Assembly: GCA_032250895.1 (NCBI GenBank)
Contig: JAVVEZ010000032.1
Coordinates: 1-34,048, forward strand
Reading direction: 5' to 3'
Length of the DNA: 34,048 nt
From: JAVVEZ01 sp032250895
GTDB lineage: Bacteria > Pseudomonadota > Gammaproteobacteria > Pseudomonadales > Pseudohongiellaceae
Shown here: positions 1 to 8,502 of the stretch, piece by piece
How the letters are laid out: each line of letters begins with the position of its first letter
Numbering within the stretch: the first letter of the stretch is position 1
Position numbers and translations under genes: made by a program
The notes under the pieces: generated by a model
Told to the model about the DNA's origin: nothing
The model's input: the letters and a program-made list of their open reading frames with translations, nothing else
Databases searched by the model: none

Positions 1-142
1 GTCCAACAAAGTCAGTGCTCTCCTCTCTGACAGGTCATGGATGTGCAGGCTGGTAGCAGAATAAACGCCCAGACTGACAGCGTCCACTCAAAATTGAGAG
101 CATTCGGGAAAAGTCACTTGCCTGTCATCCCCGCGCAGGCTC

Positions 143-1825
143 CTATGCAAGCCGTTTCTGTTCTACGCTGCTGTGGTTCCTGGCCGCCACCATTTTCTCC
201 GGCAAAGACCTCACGTTCGCTCTGCGGCTTTTGCTCACTGCGACGTTTGCTGCGCCGGGCTGACCCAGATTGAAGGCCCCCATTGCCGCCCTGACCGTCA
301 GCGTCGTCTGACCCAGGCTCTCTGCCGCAGCCGCCACCTCTTCCACCAGTGCCGCATTCTGCTGGGTCGCCTCGTCCATCTGGCTGATCGCCTGGTTCAC
401 CTGTTCGATGCCGACACTCTGCTCCTGCGATGCCGCTGTGATTTCCGCCATGATGTCGGTGACCCCCTGCACCGCCGAGACGATTTCTGCCATCGTCGTG
501 CCCGCCTCACCGACCAGCCTGGTGCCACCATCGACCTTGCCCACCGAATCCGAAATCAACTCTTTGATCTCCTTGGCCGCCGCCGCACTGCGCTGGGCCA
601 GCGTCCTGACTTCCGCTGCCACCACGGCAAAACCACGTCCCTGCTCTCCGGCACGCGCCGCTTCCACGGCTGCATTGAGGGCCAGGATATTGGTCTGGAA
701 GGCAATGCCATCGATCACGCCGATGATGTCGGCGATCTTCCTGGAAGAGTCATTGATGGAAGACATGGTGGTGACTATCTGACTCACCACCTCGCCACCC
801 TTCAATGCAACTTGGGCCGCACTGCCTGCCATCCGGTTGGCCTGTCCGGCGTTTTCCGCGTTCTGCTTGACGGTGGCAGTCAGTTCCTCCATCGCCGACG
901 CCGTCTCTTCCAGTGAAGAGGCCTGCTGTTCCGTGCGACTCGACAGGTCGGCATTGCCCACGGCAATTTCCTTCGTGGCGGTATCGACACCGCTCCTGCT
1001 GGCCTGCACATCCTTGAGGACGCCAATCAGGTTGGCATTCATCTGATTGAGCATGGTGAAGAGCCTGAGCAATTCGCTATCGCCCACGGCAGGAAACAGG
1101 GACGAGACATTGCCGCCGGACACCTGGCGGGCAACCTCGATCGCCTTGTCGATGGGCCTGCCCATCTGGCTGGAAAACCACAGACCAAAGGCAATGGCCG
1201 CGACCGTGCCGGTGGCGCTCAGGATCATGACGGTGCTCATCCCGGCCGTCGCCGACATGCTGGCCGCCAGCACGCCAATGCCCCCGAACAGTGCCGCGAA
1301 CCCCCCGGCCACCAGCCAGGCACGGATATTGAATGAGAGCCGGCTCAAGCGCTGCAGCATGCCCACCAGACCCGTGCGCATCAGCATGCCCCCTTCCAGT
1401 ACCAGACCCCTGGCCTGACCTTCACGCATTTTGCGATACAATTCTGCCGCTGCGTCGATCTCCGCCCGGGAAGGCTTGGTGCGCACCGACTTATAGCCGA
1501 CGACCTGATCACCATCGAGCATCGGCGTCACATTTGCCTTGACCCAGTAAAAACCTCCATCCTTGCGCCGGTTTTTCACTACAGCCGTCCAGGTATGGCC
1601 CTGTTGAATGGTGTTCCACAGATCCGCGAAGGCCTCTGCCGGCATGTCGGGGTGACGCACGATGTTCTGCGGCTGACCCAGCGCCTCTTCCCGGGAAAAA
1701 CCGGAACTCGTGACGAAGGCGCCATTCACATAGGTGATATGGCTCTTCAGGTCGGTCCGTGACACGATCACTTCACCTTCCGGCAGGACATACTCTTCGT
1801 TGCTAACGGGCATATTGACGCGCAT
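143..1825 (-). CDS. aer: Aer-like PAS methyl-accepting chemotaxis protein
   Basis: Energy/redox taxis receptor of 560 residues that signals to the CheA/CheW array. An N-terminal PAS domain (about residues 20-120) contains the Aer-type stretch NIVRHPDMPAEAFADLW, which in Escherichia coli Aer belongs to the FAD-binding PAS fold. A hydrophobic membrane hairpin follows at about 168-217, then a HAMP-like linker from about 220. The signalling domain carries the conserved hairpin tip around 372-425 (GIAFQTNILALNAAVEAARA, EVRTLAQRSAAAAKEIK). There is no periplasmic sensor domain, as expected for Aer. The frame stays open upstream to 2371, but ATG 1825 is chosen because AAGGAGATAAC lies directly before it and the PAS domain begins shortly after. 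The gene stands alone, downstream of the thioesterase and separated from it by a REP-like hairpin. Family assignment is strong; the ligand is inferred. Confidence 0.93.
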   Translation of the reverse strand: MRVNMPVSNEEYVLPEGEVIVSRTDLKSHITYVNGAFVTSSGFSREEALGQPQNIVRHPDMPAEAFADLWNTIQQGHTWTAVVKNRRKDGGFYWVKANVTPMLDGDQVVGYKSVRTKPSRAEIDAAAELYRKMREGQARGLVLEGGMLMRTGLVGMLQRLSRLSFNIRAWLVAGGFAALFGGIGVLAASMSATAGMSTVMILSATGTVAAIAFGLWFSSQMGRPIDKAIEVARQVSGGNVSSLFPAVGDSELLRLFTMLNQMNANLIGVLKDVQASRSGVDTATKEIAVGNADLSSRTEQQASSLEETASAMEELTATVKQNAENAGQANRMAGSAAQVALKGGEVVSQIVTTMSSINDSSRKIADIIGVIDGIAFQTNILALNAAVEAARAGEQGRGFAVVAAEVRTLAQRSAAAAKEIKELISDSVGKVDGGTRLVGEAGTTMAEIVSAVQGVTDIMAEITAASQEQSVGIEQVNQAISQMDEATQQNAALVEEVAAAAESLGQTTLTVRAAMGAFNLGQPGAANVAVSKSRRANVRSLPEKMVAARNHSSVEQKRLA

Positions 1826-1905
1826 GTTATCTCCTTCGCGGGAACAGGCTTGGAAAAGACAAGAGGTTGATTTCTGTTTTAGGAAACTCTGAATAAATCC
1901 TCTAC

Positions 1906-1971
1906 CGTCGCCCCGGCGAACGGGGTCCAGTGGAATCAATGATCTGGAGCTTCGCCTTCGCGGGGATGACG
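1906..1971. repeat. REP-like imperfect hairpin
   Basis: This is a 66-bp imperfect inverted repeat between the thioesterase and the aer-like gene. The outer arms read CGTCGCCCCGGCGAA and TTCGCGGGGATGACG, and inner arms GTCCAG/CTGGA extend the pairing. It resembles the widespread proteobacterial 'GTCATcCCCGCG' REP-type sequences. A half-site of the same kind lies at about 124-140, just past the aer-like stop codon. Nothing else is visible in the 238-base gap. Confidence 0.6.
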
Positions 1972-2063
1972 CAAGATTCAGAGCCTGACCAATATTCCTG
2001 ACTGTTGTGTAATACGGATATCGTTTATGTCGGCCGTAGCCGGATAAAACTTTAGGGGGGATA

Positions 2064-2534
2064 TCAGAGCATTTCCAGATTCTGCTGATTGAGCTTGCGC
2101 AGTTCCATGATCCGGATGGCATATTTTTCCATACTGATCTCTGCCTCGCTAACAGGTGTCCATGAAGGCACGGCCACCGGTTTGACGTTTTCATCGACCG
2201 CAACGAACACCATGATGCAGTGAATGTCCTTGACCAGATCACACTGCTTCGGGTTGCAGGAATACATTTCCACCGAGATATGCATACTGGATTTTCCGGT
2301 ATGAATGACCTTGGCGTTGACCTCGACCAGATTGCCGACCGGAATCGGACTGTGGAAATTGATGTCGCCAACGAAGGCCGTCACGCAATAACAACCGCTC
2401 CACGCCGTGGCACACACATAACCGGCCTGATCGAGCCATTTCATCGCCGACCCGCCATGCACATTGCCGCCGAAATTGACATCCGTCGGCTGCGCCAGGA
2501 AGCGCAGGCTTATGCCATTTTTTGTGTCAGACAT
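2064..2534 (-). CDS. acyl-CoA thioesterase, hotdog fold (YciA/BFIT-like)
   Basis: A 156-residue cytosolic enzyme expected to hydrolyse acyl-CoA thioesters to free fatty acid and CoA. The hotdog signature is clear: NFGGNVHGGSAMKWLDQAG supplies the loop and central helix of the acyl-CoA thioester hydrolase family, followed by FVGDINFHSPIPVGN and the strand VNAKVIHTGKSSMHI. The length matches single-hotdog YciA-like enzymes, which act as hexamers. The start at 2534 has an AGGA site nine bases upstream. The gene follows the GT4 glycosyltransferase by 24 bases on the same strand, so co-transcription is possible, although a functional link to glycan synthesis is not evident. Chain-length preference cannot be read from the sequence. 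Confidence 0.9.
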   Translation of the reverse strand: MSDTKNGISLRFLAQPTDVNFGGNVHGGSAMKWLDQAGYVCATAWSGCYCVTAFVGDINFHSPIPVGNLVEVNAKVIHTGKSSMHISVEMYSCNPKQCDLVKDIHCIMVFVAVDENVKPVAVPSWTPVSEAEISMEKYAIRIMELRKLNQQNLEML

Positions 2535-2558
2535 AGTGATTTTCCTGTTTCATGCAAT

Positions 2559-3953
2559 TCAGAGACTGCCCAGCTGCAACAGTCGTCGCCGATAATGGGC
2601 GCCGACGGCCTGATAGGAATGAAACTCCTTGATGAAGTCTGCCGCACGCTCGCCGATTTTGCGGGCGTAAGCGGCATCGTCCACCAGTTTCGTCATATAC
2701 CAGGCGGCCTCATCCACATCGGCATCGGCCCAGAGCTGGCCGGCGCCATGGGGGTAGTCATCGGGAGCCAGCGGGATCAGCGCACAATTCACCAGGCAGG
2801 CATTGCCCGGATGCATGAAATCCACATTGCCCGAGTAGGCGGTGGCAATGACCGGCTTGCCGTAATACATGGCTTCTGCGAGGCCGCGCCCAAAGCCTTC
2901 GGAGCGGTGCAGAGACACGAAGCAGTCCGATAACTGAACCAGCGTTTTTATGGCCTGATCATCCAGCACCTGATCAACAATCTGCACCCGTTCATCCTGC
3001 AGATAGGGGCTGTCCATCAGAGACCGGTAATCATCCGGCTTCTGCTCACTGCCATTGACTTTGATCAGCAGATGGACGGCCTTGCTGCTGCCGGGTGGAA
3101 AGGCCCGGAAGAAGGCTTCCAGCACGGCCCAGGGGTTTTTCCGCTGCATGTAGGAACGAAAATCAAAAAAGAACAGAAACACGAATTTGTCGTCGGGCAG
3201 GCCGATTTCCGGGCGTTGCCTGTTCACAGCCGGGCCGGGCTCGATCGCAAAGGGCATCAAGGTGACGGGCAGCCGGGTTTTTTCGGCCAGTGCCTGCTGA
3301 ATGAAGCGGGTGGGTGCCCACAGCTCATGCAAGGGTTCGAAAGCCTTCACCCAGGCTTCTGGAAACCGGCTCAGCTCCCATGCAAAGCAGCCGATGTTGT
3401 AGGGTCCGGCAAACACCTCCGGGCCCAGAACATCGAGCGCGCCCTGCATTTCGTCGGCGTTCAGGTAAAAGAGGTTGACCCGGTGCCCGGCCCGGCTTCC
3501 CACCCGCTGGAAGAAGGGAAAATCCTTGTGCTTGTCTGCGTCCTGTTTGCCATAATCGCCATGCACATTGAGCAGGCTGAAGGGAATGCCAGCCTGATCG
3601 CAGGCACAGGCCGAGGTCCGGATGTCCTCTGCCCGGCCCAGTACCGCATAGGGATGCCCGATCAGCGTCATGCCCGGTGCCAGCTCCGCACGTGAAGGAG
3701 CTGCGACTGCGGCGCCCGGCGCAGAACCGGCAGACGCCAGCTGAACCTGTCCCTCGGGTTCCAAATCACCGGGTGCCTGCGCCTCCGTGGTATCGGTCTG
3801 CAAACGCTGTTTGTATCGTTCCTTTCTGTCGGCAAAGCCGGCCGGCCCCTCCTTGATCAGGATGCGCAGCGAGCTGCCGAGCAGGGCCAGCAGGCCCCCG
3901 TGGCGCGCCAGCGCATCCCGGAAAACGGCCAGCAGGCCCGGCGCAGCGCTCAT
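2559..3953 (-). CDS. GT4-type glycosyltransferase (group 1)
   Basis: A 464-residue retaining glycosyltransferase of the GT-B fold, probably cytosolic and acting on a surface polysaccharide or glycoprotein. The C-terminal half carries the group 1 signature: VQIVDQVLDDQAIKTLVQLSD, then FVSLHRSEGFGRGLAEAMYYGKPVIATAYSG, where the E-x7-E type nucleotide-sugar motif (EGFGRGLAEAM) is intact. The first 100 residues are less conserved and contain a low-complexity stretch. The ATG overlaps the stop codon of the upstream glycosyltransferase by four bases (ATGA), so the two are translationally coupled and probably act on the same glycan. Sugar donor and acceptor cannot be predicted. Confidence 0.9.
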   Translation of the reverse strand: MSAAPGLLAVFRDALARHGGLLALLGSSLRILIKEGPAGFADRKERYKQRLQTDTTEAQAPGDLEPEGQVQLASAGSAPGAAVAAPSRAELAPGMTLIGHPYAVLGRAEDIRTSACACDQAGIPFSLLNVHGDYGKQDADKHKDFPFFQRVGSRAGHRVNLFYLNADEMQGALDVLGPEVFAGPYNIGCFAWELSRFPEAWVKAFEPLHELWAPTRFIQQALAEKTRLPVTLMPFAIEPGPAVNRQRPEIGLPDDKFVFLFFFDFRSYMQRKNPWAVLEAFFRAFPPGSSKAVHLLIKVNGSEQKPDDYRSLMDSPYLQDERVQIVDQVLDDQAIKTLVQLSDCFVSLHRSEGFGRGLAEAMYYGKPVIATAYSGNVDFMHPGNACLVNCALIPLAPDDYPHGAGQLWADADVDEAAWYMTKLVDDAAYARKIGERAADFIKEFHSYQAVGAHYRRRLLQLGSL

Positions 3954-6307
3954 CGCGCAGCCACCTTTTTTTCTTTATGTCTTCCGGACTTCTTCACTTT
4001 TTTCACCACCGATTTTTCATGCTCCCCAGTCGCACTCTGATAACAGCCCAGGGCGCCGAGAGCCTCGCGGGTAGCCTCCAGATAAGCGTGACCATGGACC
4101 TGATCGGGTTCCAGATGATTGCCTTCCGCCCATTCATTCCATGCGTTCACAAACACCATGCGCTCATCCCCCATGCGACTGTCCCGGGCTTCCCGGACAA
4201 GGTGCGCCAGCCATTTCTGATAATAAGCCGGACTGGCATCGAGAAAGATATCCGCCGCATCCTGGCGCCGGGCCGTATTGTCCCAGGACGGCATGGCACA
4301 GCGAAATATTTTTTTGTTGCCGGGGCTGTGCATCATGAACTTATCCGCGGTTTTTTTATAATCGTAAATATGCCCGCAAAAATCCGGATTCGTTACAGTG
4401 GGCATCACATCCGGTTCCACCGCGCCGCCATGGGGGGGAAACTCCACCATGGCATCGAAACCTGCCTCCGTTTCGGCACTCACGCCATTGAAACTTTTGA
4501 CGGCCACCAGATAGAGCCCCTCCAGGCCCGCAGCCATGGCCTGCTGCCGCCACAAACCGAGAGTATGGGACAGAGCCGGGATCTGCTCCGCCCGGTAAAT
4601 GAGCAGCAGTGGCCGGCCATTGATCCGGATATAGCGGCGGTCACTGAAAATGGGCAGGAGTTCCGTGATAAAGCGCTGCTTGCTGGCATCGGAGTAATTC
4701 TGAGACATCAGAACCTCAGACTCACGGCCATCCCAGCGCCGGGTCCAGTTTTCATTGGCCCAGCATATACAAAAAGGAAAATCAGGTGTTCCAGAATCAA
4801 GCATTTCCTGCAGGGGCCGTTCCAGCAGACGCTTGCCGTCAAACCAGTAATAGTAATAACAAAAGCCGTGGATTCCATGCTCACGCGCCAGTTGTGCCTG
4901 TTGTTCACGAACCTCGGCCACGCGCAGGTCGTAATAGCCCAGATCGGCAGGTTGGTGAGGCTGGTAATGACCTTCATAATTGGGTTTTGCCTTGGCGACA
5001 TTGGTCCATTCCGTAAAACCACGCCCCCACCAGGCATCATTCTCGGGAATCGGGTGGTATTGGGGCAGGTAAAACGCAATCAGCCGCACCCTGTCTTCCT
5101 GCATCAGTTTCTCCTGCCACCGTTCCAGATAAATCTTTTTGTTTTTTTCTATCTGGGCCAGCTTGCCCCCGCTCATGGTGTTGGTGGTCACACTCAAGTG
5201 GTGCCAGACTTTCGAGGCGGGTTGATAGTAAACCCTGTAGCCCAGTTCCCGGACGCGCAGCGAGAGATCGCAATCCTCGAAATAGGCGGGGGCATAGCGG
5301 ACATCAAAGCCCTTCAGTTTCTTGAACAGCGTCCGCCTGATCATGAAGGCGGCGCCCGAGCAATGATCCACTTCGCGCAGATAGTCATAGCGTGGATCGT
5401 CCGGGTTCTGATTCAGGCCCACCAGGGTCACCGAGCCATCCCGGTGCAAATCGGCACCGGCCTCCTGCAAGTGCCCGGACGGATAAATCAGCCTGGAACC
5501 CACGATGCCGGCAGTATCCTCAGCGTCCAGAATATCGGCAAGCGCATCCAGCCAGCCCGCACTCACCTGGGTGTCATTGTTCAGAAACAACAGGTATCGT
5601 CCCCGGGCCTCTGCGGCACCCTTGTTGCAGGTGTGCACAAAACCCAGGTTTTCCGCATTGCGAAAATAACGCAGATGTTTTATCTGTGGCAGCCAATCCG
5701 GGCTTTCGTCACTGGACGCATCATCCACGACGATGACCTCAAATTTCCGTGCTGCCCCCTCTCGGGCAATGGAACTCAGGCAGGCCAGAGTATAGGCGAG
5801 ATGATTGTAGGCCGGGATGATGATCGACACGAGCGGTGCAGATGCGACCGGCAGAACGATGCCTGCCGCGGCCGAGGAGAAATCCTCTTTTTTTATATCA
5901 ATCGGTTTGATACTATTGGCTTCGGCGACCGGGAGCGGCGCAAATGCAGGCGCGGGAGCGGCATTCCTGTTTTTCAGATACTGAAGATAGGCCCCGGGCC
6001 CGCCTTTTGCAGTGATGGCGACGGCGTTGCGCAAACGCAGATAATTGTTTACCAGAACCACCTGGCGCAAGGTGCGCAAGCCTGCCATCAAGGCTCTCAG
6101 AGGCGCTGTCACGCGCCAGCTCGTGCTCTGCGTAATCTCGTCATATTTCTGCTGCGCCTCGCGATAGCCTGCCTGCAGCGCATCATGCCGGGCCTGCAAG
6201 TCATCATGGTCTGCCTGCAGCGCATCATGCCGGGTCTGCAAGTCATCATGGTCTGCCTGCAGCGCATCATGCCGGGCCTGCAAGTCATCATGGTCTGCCT
6301 GCAGCGC
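3950..6307 (-). CDS. C-terminal part of multidomain glycosyltransferase (GT2 + WbsX/GH99-like)
   Basis: These 785 codons begin at the assembly gap. They open with four copies of a 14-residue heptad-like coiled-coil repeat (LQADHDDLQARHDA type), then the phrase STSWRVTAPLR that often ends coiled coils in O-antigen glycosyltransferases. A GT2 (GT-A) domain follows, with VSIIIPAYNH, VIVVDDASSD, the metal-site region LFLNNDT and the acceptor region AYFEDCDLSLR. The last 350 residues are a WbsX/GH99-like domain (RLIAFYLPQYHPIPENDAWW, GFTEWTNV, FVNAWNEWAEGNHLEPD). Joining 6307 directly to 6408 keeps the frame open, so this and the 6408-7421 piece are very probably one gene of at least 1123 residues. 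The stop codon overlaps the next gene. The likely role is synthesis or extension of a surface glycan; the sugar is unknown. Confidence 0.88.
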   Translation of the reverse strand, partial: ALQADHDDLQARHDALQADHDDLQTRHDALQADHDDLQARHDALQAGYREAQQKYDEITQSTSWRVTAPLRALMAGLRTLRQVVLVNNYLRLRNAVAITAKGGPGAYLQYLKNRNAAPAPAFAPLPVAEANSIKPIDIKKEDFSSAAAGIVLPVASAPLVSIIIPAYNHLAYTLACLSSIAREGAARKFEVIVVDDASSDESPDWLPQIKHLRYFRNAENLGFVHTCNKGAAEARGRYLLFLNNDTQVSAGWLDALADILDAEDTAGIVGSRLIYPSGHLQEAGADLHRDGSVTLVGLNQNPDDPRYDYLREVDHCSGAAFMIRRTLFKKLKGFDVRYAPAYFEDCDLSLRVRELGYRVYYQPASKVWHHLSVTTNTMSGGKLAQIEKNKKIYLERWQEKLMQEDRVRLIAFYLPQYHPIPENDAWWGRGFTEWTNVAKAKPNYEGHYQPHQPADLGYYDLRVAEVREQQAQLAREHGIHGFCYYYYWFDGKRLLERPLQEMLDSGTPDFPFCICWANENWTRRWDGRESEVLMSQNYSDASKQRFITELLPIFSDRRYIRINGRPLLLIYRAEQIPALSHTLGLWRQQAMAAGLEGLYLVAVKSFNGVSAETEAGFDAMVEFPPHGGAVEPDVMPTVTNPDFCGHIYDYKKTADKFMMHSPGNKKIFRCAMPSWDNTARRQDAADIFLDASPAYYQKWLAHLVREARDSRMGDERMVFVNAWNEWAEGNHLEPDQVHGHAYLEATREALGALGCYQSATGEHEKSVVKKVKKSGRHKEKKVAAR

Positions 6308-6428
6308 NNNNNNNNNNNNNNNNNNNNNNNNNNNNNNNNNNNNNNNNNNNNNNNNNNNNNNNNNNNNNNNNNNNNNNNNNNNNNNNNNNNNNNNNNNNNN
6401 NNNNNNNATCATGCCGGGCCTGCAAGTC
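6173..6428 (-). repeat. 42-bp in-frame tandem repeat encoding a coiled coil, interrupted by the gap
   Basis: Three near-identical 42-bp units lie at 6173-6214, 6215-6256 and 6257-6298. A fourth starts at 6299, is cut by the Ns and resumes at 6408-6428. Each unit encodes 14 residues (two heptads). The few differences are single bases (for example R to T in one unit). Collapse of identical units during assembly would explain the gap, so the true copy number is unknown. Confidence 0.9.
6308..6407. other. assembly gap (100 N)
   Basis: Exactly 100 Ns, the usual placeholder for a gap of unknown size. Both edges fall at codon boundaries of the same glycosyltransferase gene and inside the same repeat unit. 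The missing sequence is therefore most simply a whole number of 42-bp units, possibly zero. Confidence 0.98.
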
Positions 6429-7421
6429 CTGCTGCTGCGCTCTGGCGCTCCGGAGCTGGTCCAGGGTCTGGACATGAGCCTGCTGAACTTCCTGTTTCTG
6501 TATTTCTGCTTCGTGCGCCATCTGGCGGAATTCCGGTACTTTTCGCGCATAGTCCACGATGCCGCGCAAATCCTGTGCCGACCAGAGCTTGCGCCATTTG
6601 GCGAAAAAGCGGTCCTCATGGGCAGGCTGATTGCCACCGCCGAAGCCGACCCCAAACCCACTCCCCTGACCCAGGTAGTAACAGGCACTTATTCCCGGCA
6701 CGTAATGAAACGCCGTTCTGGCCGCCAGCTGCACCCAAAAATCCCAGTCTTCGTAATGCGTCAGGCTTGCATCCAGGCGCAGGCCTTCGTCGACAAAATG
6801 GCGGCGAAACATCGCGGCATGGATGGGTATGAAGTTGCGCAGCAACAGAAAGGTGTGCTCGAAGCTCTGGTTGAAGGTATGTACGACATGAGACTCTCCG
6901 CCGGCCTCATCCTGCCTGACACATTCCACGCCGGTATAGGCCAGGCCGGCAGTGGTCTCATGCTCCAGCGCAGAAACCAGTTTTGCCAGATGATCCGGAT
7001 AAAACCAGTCATCATCATCGAGAAAAATGAGATAGCTGCCGCTGGCGGCTTCGAGTCCGGCATTGGCCGCCCGCACCCGGTTTCCACCTGGCTCTGGCCG
7101 GACCAGCTGAAATGCCGCCAGTTTGCCGGCAATTTCCTGACAGCCCGGGTCAATCTCTGTGCTGCCGTCATTGACAAGCACCACTTCAATTTGTGGATAA
7201 CGTTGGGCCAGCAGGCTGTTCAGCGCCTTTTTCAGGGACTCCGGGCGATCCCTGGTGCGAACAAGCACGGAAACCAGCGGAGGAATATACTCGCCCTGGG
7301 TGATCCAATCAGGTTCAGACACTCCTGTCACGCGTAGTCTCCGTAAAAAGTCGTTGTTCGAGGGCCGCCACACCCACCCGGCTGATTCTCTGCGCCCGGC
7401 GGCGGGCCCATAAAAGGCCAC
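6408..7421 (-). CDS. N-terminal part of multidomain glycosyltransferase (GT2 + coiled coil)
   Basis: These 338 codons run into the assembly gap and are the front half of the GT2-coil-GT2-WbsX protein. The GT-A domain starts near residue 47 (PPLVSVLVRTRDRPESLKK) and continues with VVLVNDGSTE. It has an acidic metal site YLIFLDDDDW at about 130-139 and the acceptor segment HYEDWDFWVQLA. From about residue 280 it becomes a Gln/Ala/Arg-rich coiled coil entering the 42-bp repeats. The start is weak: GTG 7421 lies two codons after an in-frame stop, has no Shine-Dalgarno site, and a TATAAT sequence sits immediately upstream. The true start may therefore be a later GTG. It is the first gene of the glycosyltransferase pair. 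Sugar specificity is unknown. Confidence 0.85.
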
Positions 7422-7587
7422 ATATTATAGGTATTCGGTTTTCAAGAAAATAAAAACCGGGCCGGGAGCGGTGCTCAGCCATGCCGTGCTGCGTCACGCC
7501 AAGCTGAATGCTGCTCTTCTTTTCCGTTGCCGGGAAAAGTCTTTTTGCCTTCAGACAGATCAAGTGACGACGAATCCGGAGTTCAGA

Positions 7588-8259
7588 CTAAAACCTGCTC
7601 CTGCCGTTATAGAGATGCCCGCCGGAGGTGACATAAAAGTCCAGGACGCTTACTGCTGCCCTGCGCTGTACCTCCGTAAAAACCTCGATGCCACGCCGTG
7701 ACAAGTCAGCCTGCCAGTCGCTCGGTTTGTTGCCTTCATCAAAACCAATGCGACGGGCATCCGCATCACGTGCAGCCAGCACCAGCCGTCGTATCCCCGA
7801 CCAGGGTATCGCGCCCAGGCACATGGCACAGGGTTCCGTACTGGACAGCAATTCACGGACCGAATCGCCGGTCGATCCCAGGTCATAGCTGCCCGTTTTC
7901 CGTTGCGCCAGTGCCAGCGCCACCATTTCTGCATGCAGCATCGACAGCCCCTGGTTCGTGACCAGGTTCACTCCCAACCCAAGCAGGGCGCCATCGGCAC
8001 TATCAAACACGGCAGCGGCAAAGGGACCACCACTCCGATGCAGCACATTGAGCCGCGCCGCCTCGATCACGAAGGCCATACGGACATCCCGGTCAGGACT
8101 TGACCGATACTGCTGGCTGTAGTCATCCAGCCACACGGGCAGTTCAAAGCAGAGTCGCCGGGCTTGTGTATAGGAGACGTGTGGAGCCATCCGCTGGATT
8201 CCGGATCTGAAGGAAGGGGATGCGATGCCATCAGTGGCCAGGAGCGGTTGCTGAACCAC
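7588..8259 (-). CDS. nucleoside deaminase (CMP/dCMP deaminase superfamily)
   Basis: A zinc-dependent deaminase of up to 223 residues, probably acting on a free base or nucleoside. The zinc site is complete: HAE at residues 109-111, with the Glu as proton shuttle, and PCAMC at 143-147 in TEPCAMCLGAIPWSG. The segment VLAARDADARRIGFDEG follows, as in the guanine deaminase/TadA-like group. It is about 50 residues longer than TadA, with an extra N-terminal helical region, so tRNA A34 deamination is not the best guess. The start is unsure: GTG 8259 keeps the whole frame, while ATG at 8190 would give 200 residues; neither has a good ribosome site. It lies 17 bases downstream of tRNA-Thr on the same strand and could be read through from the tRNA promoter. 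Confidence 0.85.
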   Translation of the reverse strand: MVQQPLLATDGIASPSFRSGIQRMAPHVSYTQARRLCFELPVWLDDYSQQYRSSPDRDVRMAFVIEAARLNVLHRSGGPFAAAVFDSADGALLGLGVNLVTNQGLSMLHAEMVALALAQRKTGSYDLGSTGDSVRELLSSTEPCAMCLGAIPWSGIRRLVLAARDADARRIGFDEGNKPSDWQADLSRRGIEVFTEVQRRAAVSVLDFYVTSGGHLYNGRSRF

Positions 8260-8276
8260 CCCGTCGTACTGCGAAT

Positions 8277-8354
<78 letters not shown>

Positions 8355-8502
8355 TTAAACTTTTTATCGATGCCCTGAAATTGGTCATTGTCTTGCAGGC
8401 GGCGCATACTAGCAACCATTCGACTTCCGATCAATGTTTCAGGGTAAAATTATCCCTTCATTCTTTCCTGACCGCATGCCTCCAAGACAAGGATACACTC
8501 AG

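Noticed and set aside
1826..2371. N-terminal extension of the aer-like receptor
   Set aside because: The open frame continues through the REP-like hairpin and into the thioesterase gene, while a strong ribosome site precedes ATG 1825.
6173..6428. CRISPR-like array
   Set aside because: The repeats are directly contiguous with no spacers, are in frame and encode a coiled coil.
3977..6832. Very long plus-strand open frame opposite the glycosyltransferase gene
   Set aside because: It is the antisense shadow of a GC-biased coding region. The minus strand has clear GT2 and WbsX motifs, while the plus translation has no domain and runs through the gap.
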